A stretch of 64,000 bases of DNA, taken from NCBI GenBank assembly GCA_016801845.1, contig CM028906.1:9599501-9663500 (forward strand). The letters run 5' to 3'. Made by a program: the position numbers and the translations under genes. Shown in pieces: positions 10,171-21,760 of this stretch (positions are counted from its first letter, which is position 1; each line of letters starts with the position of its first letter). The DNA is from Polydactylus sextarius (lineage: Eukaryota > Chordata > Actinopteri > Polynemidae). The notes below the pieces were generated by a model, which saw only the letters and a list, made by a program, of their open reading frames with translations, was not told the origin of the DNA and made no database searches.

Positions 10171-13100
10171 TTAAGATGCGTTGAGGGAGAATGGTGCCCA
10201 AATGTAATCAGAGAGGCCCAAAGCAGGGGGGGGGGTCACACATCTGAAGGATCACAGAAAAACTGAATACATGACAAACTCATCAACCTTCATTTACGTG
10301 GTGTGCCAACACAGTGCAATGTATAATTACAACTGCTAATGAGTAATCTGACAAATTGCCATGTCAGTTTTGAGAAACACTGGACCTCACCAAGAAATAC
10401 AACCTCAGTTCAACTGATGGTCACTGATAACAGCTCTCATACTTTCACTTATTCAATTTTCGTGCTGTAATGGAAAAATATCGTAAGCAAATCATCACTG
10501 TCTTATAGAAAGAAAGAAAAAAAACATGTGATAATATTACTTTTGGCAATGTGGTGAGCAGTTTAGTGTCCAATGTTACAGATAATCTATGACAATCCAG
10601 GCCAATTTGCTATCATCCTTCTCATCAAGTAGTATCTTGGTCCTTTGAGACAAAAATTTGAAAGAACAAGGAACAGACAAAACAGTGTGATTGTTGGCAG
10701 AGGAGTCGGTGCAGTTGAGAGATCACCTTGCTTCAAGCTAAAGACGATCAGTGCGTCTCAACCTGTAGCAAGAGGCAGACAGACAGCAAGATCAGAAAAC
10801 AGAGATGAGACAAGAGAAGTATGGCAGATCTATCTGCTGACACTTTCTTTCCCTTTAAAGGCCTTCTGATACAATGACTGGACAACCAAATTATGACAGT
10901 AATTTCAATCAACTTACACAGATTGTCAGCTAAATTTAAAGCAGCATAATAATTATAGCACACGAATAGCACTTCAAAAGTGCCACTTCTTCCCCAAATA
11001 TCTACTCACACACTAGAAACTGAAGGCTTTCGTTACAGGAAACCCATGAACAAAAAAAGTAGCAAATCAAAAACGCAAAAAACAAAATCTATTATCACAA
11101 TCAAAGCAAAAATGAAACTGACCACTGGCTGCAATCAGACATTGTAGTAATATTGTATAGTTCCAAGAGATTGAATAAAGCAGCGTTTAGCAGTCTGAAG
11201 GCATGTGATTGGATAACTGTATGGTCATCAAATCTGGTCTACATACATCACCCCCATACTGCCTCAACTGATGGATAAAATTACCACTAAATTGGCATTA
11301 GAATGTTGGAAGTGGAGGCATTTCACATTTAACGTGAAGTTATATGCTAAGATTTTTGTCTCTTTTTGTGAGAAGGTCAAAGCTTATACATCAAATAGCA
11401 ACACTAGACACATTCTACATCTACATATTAATCCATTTCACATGAGTTGGCTGACTAAACTACTGTAAACCTATTACACTGCTCAGTTTCTTATCAGAAA
11501 GTCTTGTGCAGCAGAGCATGCTTTCCATCAGGTTTAAGCTTGTACACCACACAAAGCAGACTCAACAGCAGCTACACTATGATTACAGTTGTATCACTGG
11601 GTAACACAAGACAACTTTGAAGAAAATCCTACAAGAGCTCACACTCCTGTTCCAAAACATCCTTTGAGTTAATCTTCATTTTGTGCAGAAATGGCAAAAA
11701 AAATGAGAGTGAGACAGAGACTTGGTGGACTTCAGTTTGACTACAATGTAAACTTGAATAAAACTGAAACTTTCTAATACACTTCACTGTTGTCTAACAC
11801 AACATCGGGTTCTTTCTCTTACTATGTAAGAAAAGTTGTTAAAACATGTTTCATCTGATCTTTTGGATTTTGATCAACTACAACAACTTTGAATGTTTTT
11901 ATCATCTAACTGTCAATACCACCTGCGTCAGAAATAATCAAACCAATGTTTCAGCATGCTAAAGCAGAATTATAATCTGTTTAGTAATTTTAATTTGTGT
12001 CTCTGCTAATTTCCACACTGCCCCCAAACATGTGCCAATAAAAACCGTGGAGCGAAGCAGTTACAGCTGGATTCACATAATGACTCGCTAACTAAATCAA
12101 AGCAGATAAAATATGTAAAAAGCAAATTAAAATTCTATAAGATTAATATCAAAAAGCTTATATCACCTACCTTTCTCAGAACATATCATAGTATTATAAT
12201 TTGCAGGCATCTGATATGTTTCATGAAAAGAAAGAAAGTCAGGATATGAAGAGAGTCCCATAAAAGGCCTTTTGAATCCATCTTCTCCAAGACCAGTTCA
12301 GATTGTGCCTTGCTTCTAGCCCGGTGCATGCTGGGATACCTGTCATCATCATTGGGTGCTAGCCTCTGCAGAGTTTGGATACAGGAAGCAGAGAAATAAC
12401 TATAACTGTGACTAGACCTGGACTAGGATCAGTGATAATAAATGCATCGCTTCACAGCACAAAATCTACACTATAAGAGGCAGCTGTATTGTTTCACTTC
12501 ACTCTCAGCTTGATGGTTTTAATGTCTGTTTCTTCTCTGAACCATCAGCGATTCTGTGTGTGGTCAACAAGACGCACTGTTGCACCTGTAACCACAGCCA
12601 ACAATGAAGTCAGCTTGTACTCACACACCTCTGCATTACTGTAGCAGCTGAGAAGTTGATACAACCACAGGAGGCTGGCAGAAACAAAAGATTTTCAGCT
12701 GCTGTTAAGTCACTCAGATCATTTACATAGCATGAGATCCACTACCAGACACTTCAGCTGCCTCCTGTTTACTATGTTTTGTGTTTATTCTCTTCAGCAG
12801 CACAAACAGAACCTGTTCATATCAAACACATCACAGTGACCTTGTAATTTAGCCTGCTGTATTGTCCTAACCATCCTCACCAGCTTCATATCTTACTGCG
12901 CAGGGGCTTGTGGAGCAGTGATGTAAGCCATGGATGGAAATACCCCACAGGACATGGGGTTTGGGGGGGCAAGGCAAGAGCATACCAAGCTTTAAAAGGG
13001 GGGGATTTTGTTTTATTATTGGAAATTTCCTGGCAAAGTAAATATCTCATGGAAGAAAAGTTGCAGCCACAGCCAGTGGCTACAGCGGAGCTCAAGCACA

Positions 13101-13229
13101 CATTGGGATTTGGATTTAGACAGCGAGCTCAGCTATGGTCCAGTTAAATCTGTGATTCACCAATGCAAAGGATTTAAAATGGTTTCTATAAATAATGATA
13201 GAGTGTCAAATAATTAATTAATTGAATCA
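10171..13229. other. Non-coding stretch, no gene recognised
   Basis: No coding or mobile-element homology was recognised. A G-run lies at about 10226-10235, and GTGCATGCTGGGATA near 12325 resembles part of a ZNF143/THAP11 site. Short open frames on both strands overlap and look like chance. Confidence 0.5.
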
Positions 13230-13525
13230 TAATCCAAGGGGTTAGTGCTGTTGCTTCATAGCAAGAAGGTCCTGGGTTTGACTCCCACGTTGGGCACAGG
13301 ATCTTTCTGTGTGGAGTTTGCATGTTCTCCCTGTATCTGCATGGGTTTCCTCCCACAGCCAAAAACATGCATGCATTGGGGAGAGGTGAATGAGAATGGA
13401 TAAGTGAATTGAGCATGCTAAATTGCCTATAGGTGTGGATGTGAGTGCTAATGGTTGTTTGTCTATATGTGTGGCACTGCGACAAGCTGCCAATGGATGG
13501 GTAGAAGATGGATGGATAATTCCTG
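13230..13525 (+). repeat. tRNA-headed dispersed repeat (SINE/L2-like, fish type), plus orientation
   Basis: The head reads GGGGTTAGTGCTGTTGC, then CAAGAAGGTCCTGGGTTTGA. The second part resembles a pol III B box (GGTTCGANNCC) with one change. The body includes TGTGTGGAGTTTGCATGTTC, TGGGTTTCCTCCCACAGCC, AAATTGCCTATAGGTGTG and a GATGGATGG tail, a set widely seen in teleost dispersed repeats. It makes no protein. Two related copies in the opposite orientation lie 1.3-2.2 kb to the right. Confidence 0.75.
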
Positions 13526-14219
13526 TTGCATCTATTTAGTTGTTTTTTTGTTTTTTTTTAATTAATGCATTAGCTCTTCTGGGATTTTCAATGAGAAACA
13601 TTAGCGGAAGAAGTGTTGAGTTTATTAACAGTGGTTTAATACTGATTGAGGAAAAAAACTGGAAGTAATGAATGGAAAGCAGAAAGTCAGAGATGCAGAG
13701 CTGTGAGTATGACAGGATTATGTTGTACTGATGGAATTAAAGCTGTGGAAATGTAAATGTATACTGAATTAATCAAGATCCACAGGATTCTGTTGACAGT
13801 GAATTAAAACAGGAGCAGAGTCTCAGATAAATAAAATCTCAGGCTGCACACTGTAAACACACTATTATAAAATGTAACCTATGCTGTGTTGCTTTAATTT
13901 CTTCTGTTACTGCAGGAAAATCTTCAGGTGTGGGTGCTGGGAGTTGTACACTTGCACAGACTTTCTACCCTAATAATAAAGTTATAATTGGCACAAGCCT
14001 TTTTTTCTGTCTATCCCTTTTATTTCAGCTGTTGGCTACTAGAATTCACAGATACAGCTCTGTCAACTGAGTGGATGACTAATTTTCTAATATACACCTA
14101 CTCCACTCTCAACACAACAGGATTACACCTAGCCTCTATAATACTATCAACACATATGCATATTAGATTGCATACAAATCCATGAATGCAACCTGAATAC
14201 ACATCTTTAATGCCATTGA
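13526..14219. other. Non-coding stretch, no gene recognised
   Basis: AT-rich sequence with no coding, RNA or repeat-family match that I recognise. Confidence 0.5.
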
Positions 14220-14720
14220 TTTGACATCACAATAAATTATGAGCTGGCAGAGTAGAGGCCTCCATTTGGCTGTGTCAGTTTATTGACAAAAACCTTTTAT
14301 AGAAGAGAGGTGGCAACCGCTCAAAACTGAGCTGACCATTATCCTATGGCTGTCTATTGGCTTTTTCAATGAGGAAATATCTCTATCACACAAATAGAAG
14401 GTAATTACAATCTACCACAGAGACGTGAAAAGAAAATCGTACACTCTTCTCCTTCGATGGATTACTGTCAAACGTCTGGGCTTTGGTCCCGTCTATCGAC
14501 AAATGCTAATGCCCCTCACAGAGAGTTTGGAGCATTTGGCTACATAACTACTTCAGCAAACATAAATGCTTTGGAAAGTGTTTAGATCCGTCGATGTGCG
14601 TTTCAGACTGATACTTCAAAGTGATGCCTCAACAATAATCCCACTATTTTGACTGAAGCTTTGCCTCAAGAGACAATTCTCAATTCAAGACACTAACTTC
14701 ACAGCAAACATTCTACGGTT
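14220..14720. other. Candidate conserved non-coding block
   Basis: The block has balanced, repeat-free sequence with AT-core motifs (AATAAATTATGAG, GGTAATTACAATC) next to CATTATCC and CTATTGGC. Its style is that of vertebrate regulatory elements. No open frame of note and no RNA motif. The call is inference only. Confidence 0.25.
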
Positions 14721-14831
14721 CTGCTCATGGCCCATGGTCTATATTCATAAACACACTACAGCACTGTCTGCAATCTCAATGCAATCTTAAACCATATATC
14801 CCAGCTGCTTACAGAAGAAGACAGGCTACCC

Positions 14832-15060
14832 CCTGGATGGTCGCCAGCTTGTTGTAAGGCCACATGTATAGACAAACAACCATTCACACTCACATTCACA
14901 CCTATGGGCAATTTAGCATGCTCAATTCACCTATCCCCTGATGCAGGTATGTTTTTGGTTGTGGTAGGAAATGGGGAGAACATGCAAACTCCACCCAGAA
15001 AGACCCTGCGCCCGACCCGGGAGTCGAACCTAGGACCTTCTTGGTGTGAGGCATGTTTAT
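14832..15060 (-). repeat. tRNA-headed dispersed repeat, minus orientation
   Basis: This is the reverse complement of the same family as at 13230-13525. CCCGGGAGTCGAACCTAGGA (reverse of a B-box-like GGTTCGACTCCCGGG) lies at about 15016-15036. GAGAACATGCAAACTCC and ATGGGCAATTTAGCATGC follow to the left. The B box is better preserved than in the plus-strand copy. Confidence 0.75.
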
Positions 15061-15187
15061 GATCATTCATACTAAATTTGATCTTTTATAAGAAATGTTC
15101 AAAAAAAATTGAAAGTAAGATAAAATCAAATATCACACCAAAATCCTTACATCACAATAGTCCATTGTTAAGATAGTGAATATTACT

Positions 15188-15455
15188 AATAACATCCATC
15201 CATTAGCTGTAACATTTACCCTGTTGAGGGCTTTATGGGGCCTGGAGCTAATCTTAGCTGACTGTGGACAAGGGTGGGACAAGTCACTGGTCTATTACAG
15301 AGCTGACATATGTAGAGTAAAAAAACATCAGAGTCACCAGTCAACTTAACCTACATGTCTTTGGAGTGTGGGAGGAAGCTGGAGTACCTGGAGAAAACCC
15401 AGCAATTTGCACTGTCACCTGTGAGGTGCTAACCACTGCACCACTGTGCCACCTT
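15188..15455 (-). repeat. Related tRNA-headed repeat, minus orientation
   Basis: On the minus strand it reads GGTGGCACAGTGGTGCAGTGG then TTAGCACCTCACAGG, followed by CTTCCTCCCACACTCCAAAG, AACTTAACC-type sequence and a terminal TGGATGGATG. The head matches a pol III A-box-like sequence. It is a subfamily distinct from the copies at 13.2 and 14.9 kb, since the middle third differs. Confidence 0.7.
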
Positions 15456-15719
15456 CATTAATAACAAGTATTGATTAATAATTCAAACATATTACCAACT
15501 GGAAGTAGACGCCTGAATACTAAGGAAACACTGAGACACTCTCCTCTGTCTGTCTGAAAAGAACCTGTTATGTGTCTCTCACAGTGCAAAGCAGCGAGAG
15601 ACACTGCCAATTACACGCAGTGCAAAAGAGGTTTTCTTTTCATGTGCTTAACTTTTTATATTCGAGTTCATCAGAACTTTAGACTGATCGTCAGTTCATA
15701 TCATCAGTCCATATTTGAA

Positions 15720-15721
<2 letters not shown>

Positions 15722-15811
<90 letters not shown>

Positions 15812-15838
15812 ATATATATATGTATATATATATATATG
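15722..15838. repeat. (TA)n microsatellite with TATG interruptions
   Basis: About 78 bp of pure TA followed by TATGTATGTA and further TA units, roughly 115 bp in all. Confidence 0.95.
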
Positions 15839-18800
15839 GTCTGATCCCTACATCCTCTAGTCCCCTAGTACTCAAGTTTTTCAGCCCTGTTGATCAATTT
15901 ATAGTTTTTTTTCCACAGTGGAAAAACATGTAGACATGTTTACCACCCTCATAGTAAACTACAATTATCCACCAAGTGTCTCATGAAGTTTTTAAAGTGG
16001 ATTAGCAGCTCCTCAAGACACGGTGAGGCAAGTTTTACTGCACTTTTTACAGACACCACTGAAGTTGTTGAGTGGAATCTCATCATTACCTTCATCCCAC
16101 TGCGAGGTCATTGCACAGCTGGTGTGAAGCATACTTCTTGAATCTTTTCCTGATAAAAAAAAAGTGTGCAAGAATCTTCACAATCACCCTGGCATGCACA
16201 CTTCCAGCTGAGAACAGATGAAGCGATTTAATCAACTCTTGTAATCTAGTTTTTCATCACCAACATTCATGGGGAATTATATCTGTGTCTGCTGCTGATA
16301 AATATCCTGCATGAGAAGAGAGGCCAGGAAAGACAAACATACTTGTCAGGCTAGTCTTGACCACAGTGATCACCATGACATCACCATGAGTTATTTGTAG
16401 TCGCAGTATCACAGTTATTTTCTGGGAAGCTCCTTTCAGAGATACAGCAGCTACTGTAACAAAATGAATGGTACTATTAAACTAAGCCAGATGTATAAAA
16501 CTGGTGATGCTCCTTTACAAAAACATCTTCCATTCACAAAAACGAACAGAAAATGAGTGGTCTGTTACCAAAGTCCAGACCACTTTGATGGTAGTTGCTG
16601 TGGTGAAAGTCAAAATGCAGGCTTACTGAAAGCCTGTCTTTGTCAGATAACTCCTGAAAATTACCTTTGACAAATAATATGAAAAAAAAAAAAAATGCTC
16701 ATACAGTTAGTACCACAAAGTATTTTTATCTTCAGTCCAAAATACATCAAAGTGGAAAACAGTCAGGACAGGACTTGATGCTATGACAGCAGCCAGCAAA
16801 AATGATTGACATCCAGCAGTCAGATAAGAGACGATCATCAACAGCAGCTTCACATGTTTTATTCAACACGCAGCACAAAGGACACACTACACGCCATGTA
16901 CATCCTTTGTGTTAATGGGTGAATGTTAAAAAGTGCAGCCTACTGGGAGTAAGTGATATGACACATGCTATCCTCTGGCTTCTGTGCATTTGTGTATATG
17001 TGTGTGTGTGTGTGCGTGTGCATGCGTGCTGTGATGAGAAACTGACAAAGTAATTTCACTGTGTCCTGAAGATAATCCCTGTGGAAAGGCTACGGCTCTG
17101 ACAGCAGCTCTGGACAAGAGACAAGAGAGGTAACCCATGAGAGAGAGTGACTGATAGAGGGAAAGGAAGACAGACATGAATAAAAATTAGAGGTGAAAAT
17201 CCAATAAAATGCATGGAATACATAATGTCACTATGCCTGTTTATGCTTTAATAAAAAGAAGATCAGATATTGTCTGGGCTGCTTCTGGTTCCAAACTGTC
17301 AAATACATTCACATTTGTGCCAAAGCCTGCCTTAACATATTCCTATATGTTTTATAATCTCTGTAAAGCTCCATAATTCAGGAATTTTATACAAACAATG
17401 AATCCTATGGATGTAACAGGCTGCCAGTCATACTGATGTCACTGTAGAAGTTTGCCAGCATTGAGTTTGTTACCATATCAACATGCTCCAAGTTTTGTGT
17501 TGTTGTAAGTTCAAATGGCTCCAGTTTGTTCTGGCTAAACATGACACGAGTTTTAGAAATGAACCCAAAAAAGATTTAGATTTTGTCTAAGTGATTGTTG
17601 TGATTTAGGTGGATTGTGAATTGAAACACAAACCCACAGCTGTACACACACAATGACTGCTAGCCATCGCCTGTCCACACCATTAGTTTAGCTAACTGCT
17701 GCATTCTTTTAACATATGTACAGTTGTTACATTGGCTGTCTGTTTCAAATATACGCCGACAGCTTGTTTTAGCCATGACATCATATTTAATCTGATCCTC
17801 TTTGGGTGAACTGGACTATTATTTGTTCATATTAAGTGATAACAAGTAAAGTTCAGGAGAAAGGATACTCTTGATCACAAACAAGCAAGCCAACTTTTTA
17901 GTGTAGTTCCTAGTAGATATTTGGTTGATATTTTTCTTGTAAAATAATAAAAGACAGCATCCCAGCTCTATCCAGCCTCTAGGGTTTTATCTGACCCAGG
18001 CAAGCAGAAGACATCATGCAAACATTAAAAGTCAAAAATCAAATTAATGTAAGATACTGCATGACCAATGACACCAACCTTTGGTTGCGCAGACATGAAA
18101 ATGCAACAACTTTCTTTAACAGAAACTCTCAACTAGTTTGATTGACACATCTAACTGAGCCAGACTAATGAGCACTGAGCAGCACTTGCAGTTTCAGTGA
18201 TAACTCCAACCTTAACACTAATCCCTCTGTAAATGGGCCAACAATATGTTTTCATTTTGATTTCACACAAACGTGCACAGCTGAAAACATCTTACAAAAA
18301 TATATTCTTTCAGGTTTATTTACACTAGTGGCCAGTTCCAGTCTTTCCAAAATAAGCTAATGTCTGCAACAAAAGTTAACGGAAACTGGATTACTCATTT
18401 GGACAGACAAGAAAGACTCCCTTTGTTTGTTGCCAAGAGAGACATAGGACAACAGAATTACTCTTTGTTAAGAAAGTTTGTTAACATGAAGAGTGCAGAT
18501 TTTTCTCTGTCTCAGACAATCTGACTGTGGCTGCAAAACAAAACAACTGCTCTTGCGTTCACCTTTATTATTCATCATCAACATCTCCATAACCAAAAGC
18601 ACACATGCACACAAACACAGTACTTGGAAGTTCTGCTTGTTTATCGAGCCTTGCCTCTAATGTGCCAAGATATGTGTTTGGACAGGCAAGTCTTCTTATC
18701 CACATATGGAAGGACTTGGAAGGTGTGTGTGTGTGTGTGTGTGTCTGTCTGTGCATCCATGTGCTCTACCACTATTAGTACGGGGTCAGCCCAGTGGTAT

Positions 18801-19999
18801 CGTGTTGAGATCTGCTGTTTTCGAGAACGAGACGTGCTCCTTTATCTTTGTCGACAGCTCCATGCCTGTTCTGATTCTGCTTAAAAACTACTAATCACTG
18901 CTGAGACATTCTTGGCCTGTTGCATAAAGGCCCTGCAGCAGCTTCACGCACACTTGAAGCTACAAAACAGTTATATCAGTGCTTCGTGTTGGAACAAAAG
19001 ATTTTCCAAACAGAATTAACATTTTTCTCCCTAGAGGAACACACCACTGAATGTCTGTCGTTAGAGTACAAAAACATTCGACCTGTGAGCTTGGTAGGTG
19101 ATTCACGCTTGGATTCACAAGGACTGGATTTGTTTTGGAATGACTCGGGCAAAAATGCCAGAACTGTACAATCAAAACAATGGACCAGCTGATTTAAAAA
19201 GATAAAATCTTACATATGTGGACTGATCCAGCCTCGCTTATGACGAAAACAGTAGTAGTGAAAGTTGTTTACTTGCCTAAAAATAAAAGCCACATTTACA
19301 CATTGTGAACAGGTGCTAGTTTGTGGTAAGCACATTTTTTTCTTCCTTGTGTTCTACAATGTAATCTGTTTGTCAGCTTTTGCCCATTTAGAAATGTGCT
19401 GACAATATGCATGGCTATTTATATCTGTCAGATGTCTTTTTTCTTTCGCCTGCAAAGGTGGTAAAACCAATTCCTGCGAGCAAAAAGTGGATAAACAAGA
19501 ATCCCGTTGGGTGTGCTCCTCTAACCCCTCTTCTCTATGCTTTGATCTAAATTAGACTCTTGGGATCCAAACTAAACATGGTCTAGAGGACGTGGCTGCA
19601 TTGTGTGATTTTAAATGTCAGCCTCTATGCAGCTGCTGTGTTTAAACGCTAAGCGGCTGTGGCACATGCGCACGCAGGTAGATGTGGATGTGTGTCTTGT
19701 TTTTTTTTTTTTTTTTTCTGTTTGGATCACGTCAGTCAACAAAAATAACAGACTGGCACACAAAGCACCAGCAGCTGTGTGTTATATCACCAAGTCAGGG
19801 TCTGGAATCAATTTACAGCCAGTTATCCACACAGGCGCATCATTGCTATTTTATTCCATCAATTAAGGACATTTTTTTATGGGGAGGGTGAAGTTGGGTA
19901 CTGCCACTTCTATTTCAGGGAAGCAAGTAGGAGCTGGAAAACAACTGTTCTAAACAATTTCACAGCTCATTAAGGAGTTGATGGATGGGTCACAAAAAA
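15839..19999. other. Non-coding stretch with short GT tracts, no gene recognised
   Basis: I recognise no gene. It contains GT-rich tracts at about 16996-17020 and 18723-18744 and a T-run at about 19700-19717. Several small open frames on both strands are explained by the GT tracts or by chance. Confidence 0.5.
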
Positions 20000-20440
20000 A
20001 GAGAAAAGATTCTAGATTCCGTTTTGGCAACCTCGTCTAGAAATATGGAACTATTATTCTCAAAGCAGAGCAGAGGAGAAAGCAGAGAGCAGGCTGCAGC
20101 CGACAGGCCTGACCAGAGGGGAAAAGAAATTTTCCTCTTTCAATTGCAGCTAGAGAGCTGATGGTTTCCTAAAGTAAACTGTGGCCTTTGGCTGCCGGCC
20201 CAATCATCCACGGTGGCAGCTCTCTGCCAGTTCTTCCCTTTGACTCTATGTGTCTGAGTGTATGTGTGGAAACTCCAGCCCTGTGCTGGAAAGTAGACGC
20301 TGCCAAGAGTTGTGTCCCTCACGAGGGGAAGGGATTGCTTTCAATAGACAGAATCCAAGAAAGGCTAAAAGGTTGTGTGTGCAGGATTGTAGAATATGTT
20401 GGGCCCTTTTTGCTTTTCATTGGCCACTTGTAAGAATTTC
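20000..20440. other. Unassigned block of balanced composition
   Basis: GC content is higher than in neighbouring sequence, with E-box-like CAGCTG-rich segments and CCACGGTGGCAGC. Overlapping short open frames on both strands show no recognisable product. Possibly a regulatory element; no firm evidence. Confidence 0.2.
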
Positions 20441-20579
20441 AGTAATTAAAAAAACAACCAACAATTAAAAACAAACTATACCAATGGGTTCTCAAAGAGG
20501 GATATTTTATAGCTATAATATATGTTGTTGCCGTTGTTGTTAATATTTTAAAAAGGGAAGCTTTAAGATTTTACTGTTT

Positions 20580-21060
20580 ATTTTTTACAAGTGGCGCTGA
20601 CCTCTGCCATCATCATAACAGCTCAGCTGCACAATTCTGATTCCACACAAACACTAAGCATGAATCAGCTCCAGTGCAACGAGTTCTCAGGGGATTCGCA
20701 GCCTAGTGTGAGAACATTTTACAGGCTGTTCACGCATGTCATACTGTAGTTTGAGCTGGAGTTTGGGGCAGAATTCTTTTACAGATAATTTCTCCAAAAT
20801 AGGAGCCTCTGTTTCTTGTAGGGAATACAACCATAAGAGTCCCTTGGTTTCTTCAGCCAATATTTCAGGTTCAGCAGCAGAGAGCTTTCAAAAACCCGCT
20901 CAAGCGCCTTTGACTGCCAGACATGCCCGGGCTGCATCTCTACCAGCCTCAACATCAGGTCTTAATTAGTGACAGCGCAGTGAAATTAATTCAACCGCAG
21001 CTTTTGCTCGTTTACATCACTCATGCTTAATACCCCACCAAATTAAAAAGGCTCAGAAAC
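20580..21060. other. Candidate conserved non-coding block with homeodomain-type sites
   Basis: The sequence is repeat-free. It ends with a dense group of TAAT-core motifs (TCTTAATTAGTGACAGCG, GTGAAATTAATTCAACCGC, CTCATGCTTAATACC) beside CCCAATAT-like and CAGCTG motifs. This clustering is typical of developmental enhancers. No protein match in any frame. Conservation is presumed, not tested. Confidence 0.3.
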
Positions 21061-21448
21061 ACAAAATGTTGTGGCCTCTGCAGTAATTTGTGGTGAGTTT
21101 TTTGGAAGACGACTACCTTCAGAATTTGAAGGAACAAATGTCAAAGCTTTTGAGAAGTGAATGACGCTGTGCACTTCTGTCAGTCAGGATCCAGAGCAGA
21201 CAAACTGTATTTATCTATATGAAACTCTCCCACATTGCTCCTTTATTTCCCAATGTTGTCTTCGTCAGTTGCTTAAAGGATAGCATTAGATAACTTGGCT
21301 TCAATGGGGTATTAATACAAGATTTGCAGGAAAAACACAAGTAAATGTAAATGTAGCACAGCTGAAGCTTGATCAGATCATCGAGGCTACATAGAGTGCC
21401 AGATGTACCATAGATGTGAATACAGGAAGTGATTTGGGAGGATGGCAG

Positions 21449-21760
21449 TTGTACAAAGGTAGATGATAGGTTGGATCAGGTGGACAGACAAGGGGGTGCT
21501 CGCTTTGAATGTTCGGGGTGGCGACTCTTAACATTTGCGATCGTTGCGTTATACACCTCAGCTGGCATTGTAATAGTTGTCAGGGGTAGTGTTAACCCTA
21601 ACCCTAACCTTGACCTTAAAAAAAACAAACCTAACCTTAACCTTAACCGAAAACAATGAACTTGATCTCGACTCGTCCTGCAGAGCGACCGCCTCAAATG
21701 TTGAAAACGAGCACACCCCTATCCGTGCGGCTGATTCAATCTAGCATCTACCTTGTACAA
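21449..21760. mobile_element. MITE with about 74-bp inverted repeats, 8-bp flanking repeats and a telomere-like interior
   Basis: TTGTACAA occurs at 21449-21456 and again at 21753-21760 and would be an 8-bp target-site duplication of hAT size. Because it is palindromic it could instead be part of the terminal repeat. Immediately inside, the left end (21457-21530) and the reverse complement of the right end (21680-21752) share GGTAGATG, TAG, TTG, AATCAG or GATCAG, GGTGTGCTCG or GGTGCTCG, CATTTG or AATGTTCG, and GGCGACTCT or GGCGGTCGCTCT in order. The 150-bp centre includes telomere-like tracts. There is no reading frame for a transposase. The superfamily is suggested only by the 8-bp flanks. 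Confidence 0.7.
21592..21649. repeat. Interstitial telomere-like repeat tract
   Basis: TAACCCTAACCCTAACCTTG, then after a short A-rich gap AACCTAACCTTAACCTTAACC. These are perfect and near-perfect CCCTAA-type units, the vertebrate telomere motif. The tract lies inside the MITE, so it came with the element and does not mark a chromosome-fusion scar. Confidence 0.85.

Noticed and set aside
13186..13493. Minus-strand frames of 83-99 codons
   Set aside because: They fall on the tRNA-headed dispersed repeat and are antisense to it.
13230..15455. Genuine tRNA genes at the box-B-like sites
   Set aside because: No cloverleaf can be completed; the motifs belong to the heads of dispersed repeats.
15570..15933. 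Long frames of alternating Tyr-Ile
   Set aside because: Produced by the (TA)n microsatellite.
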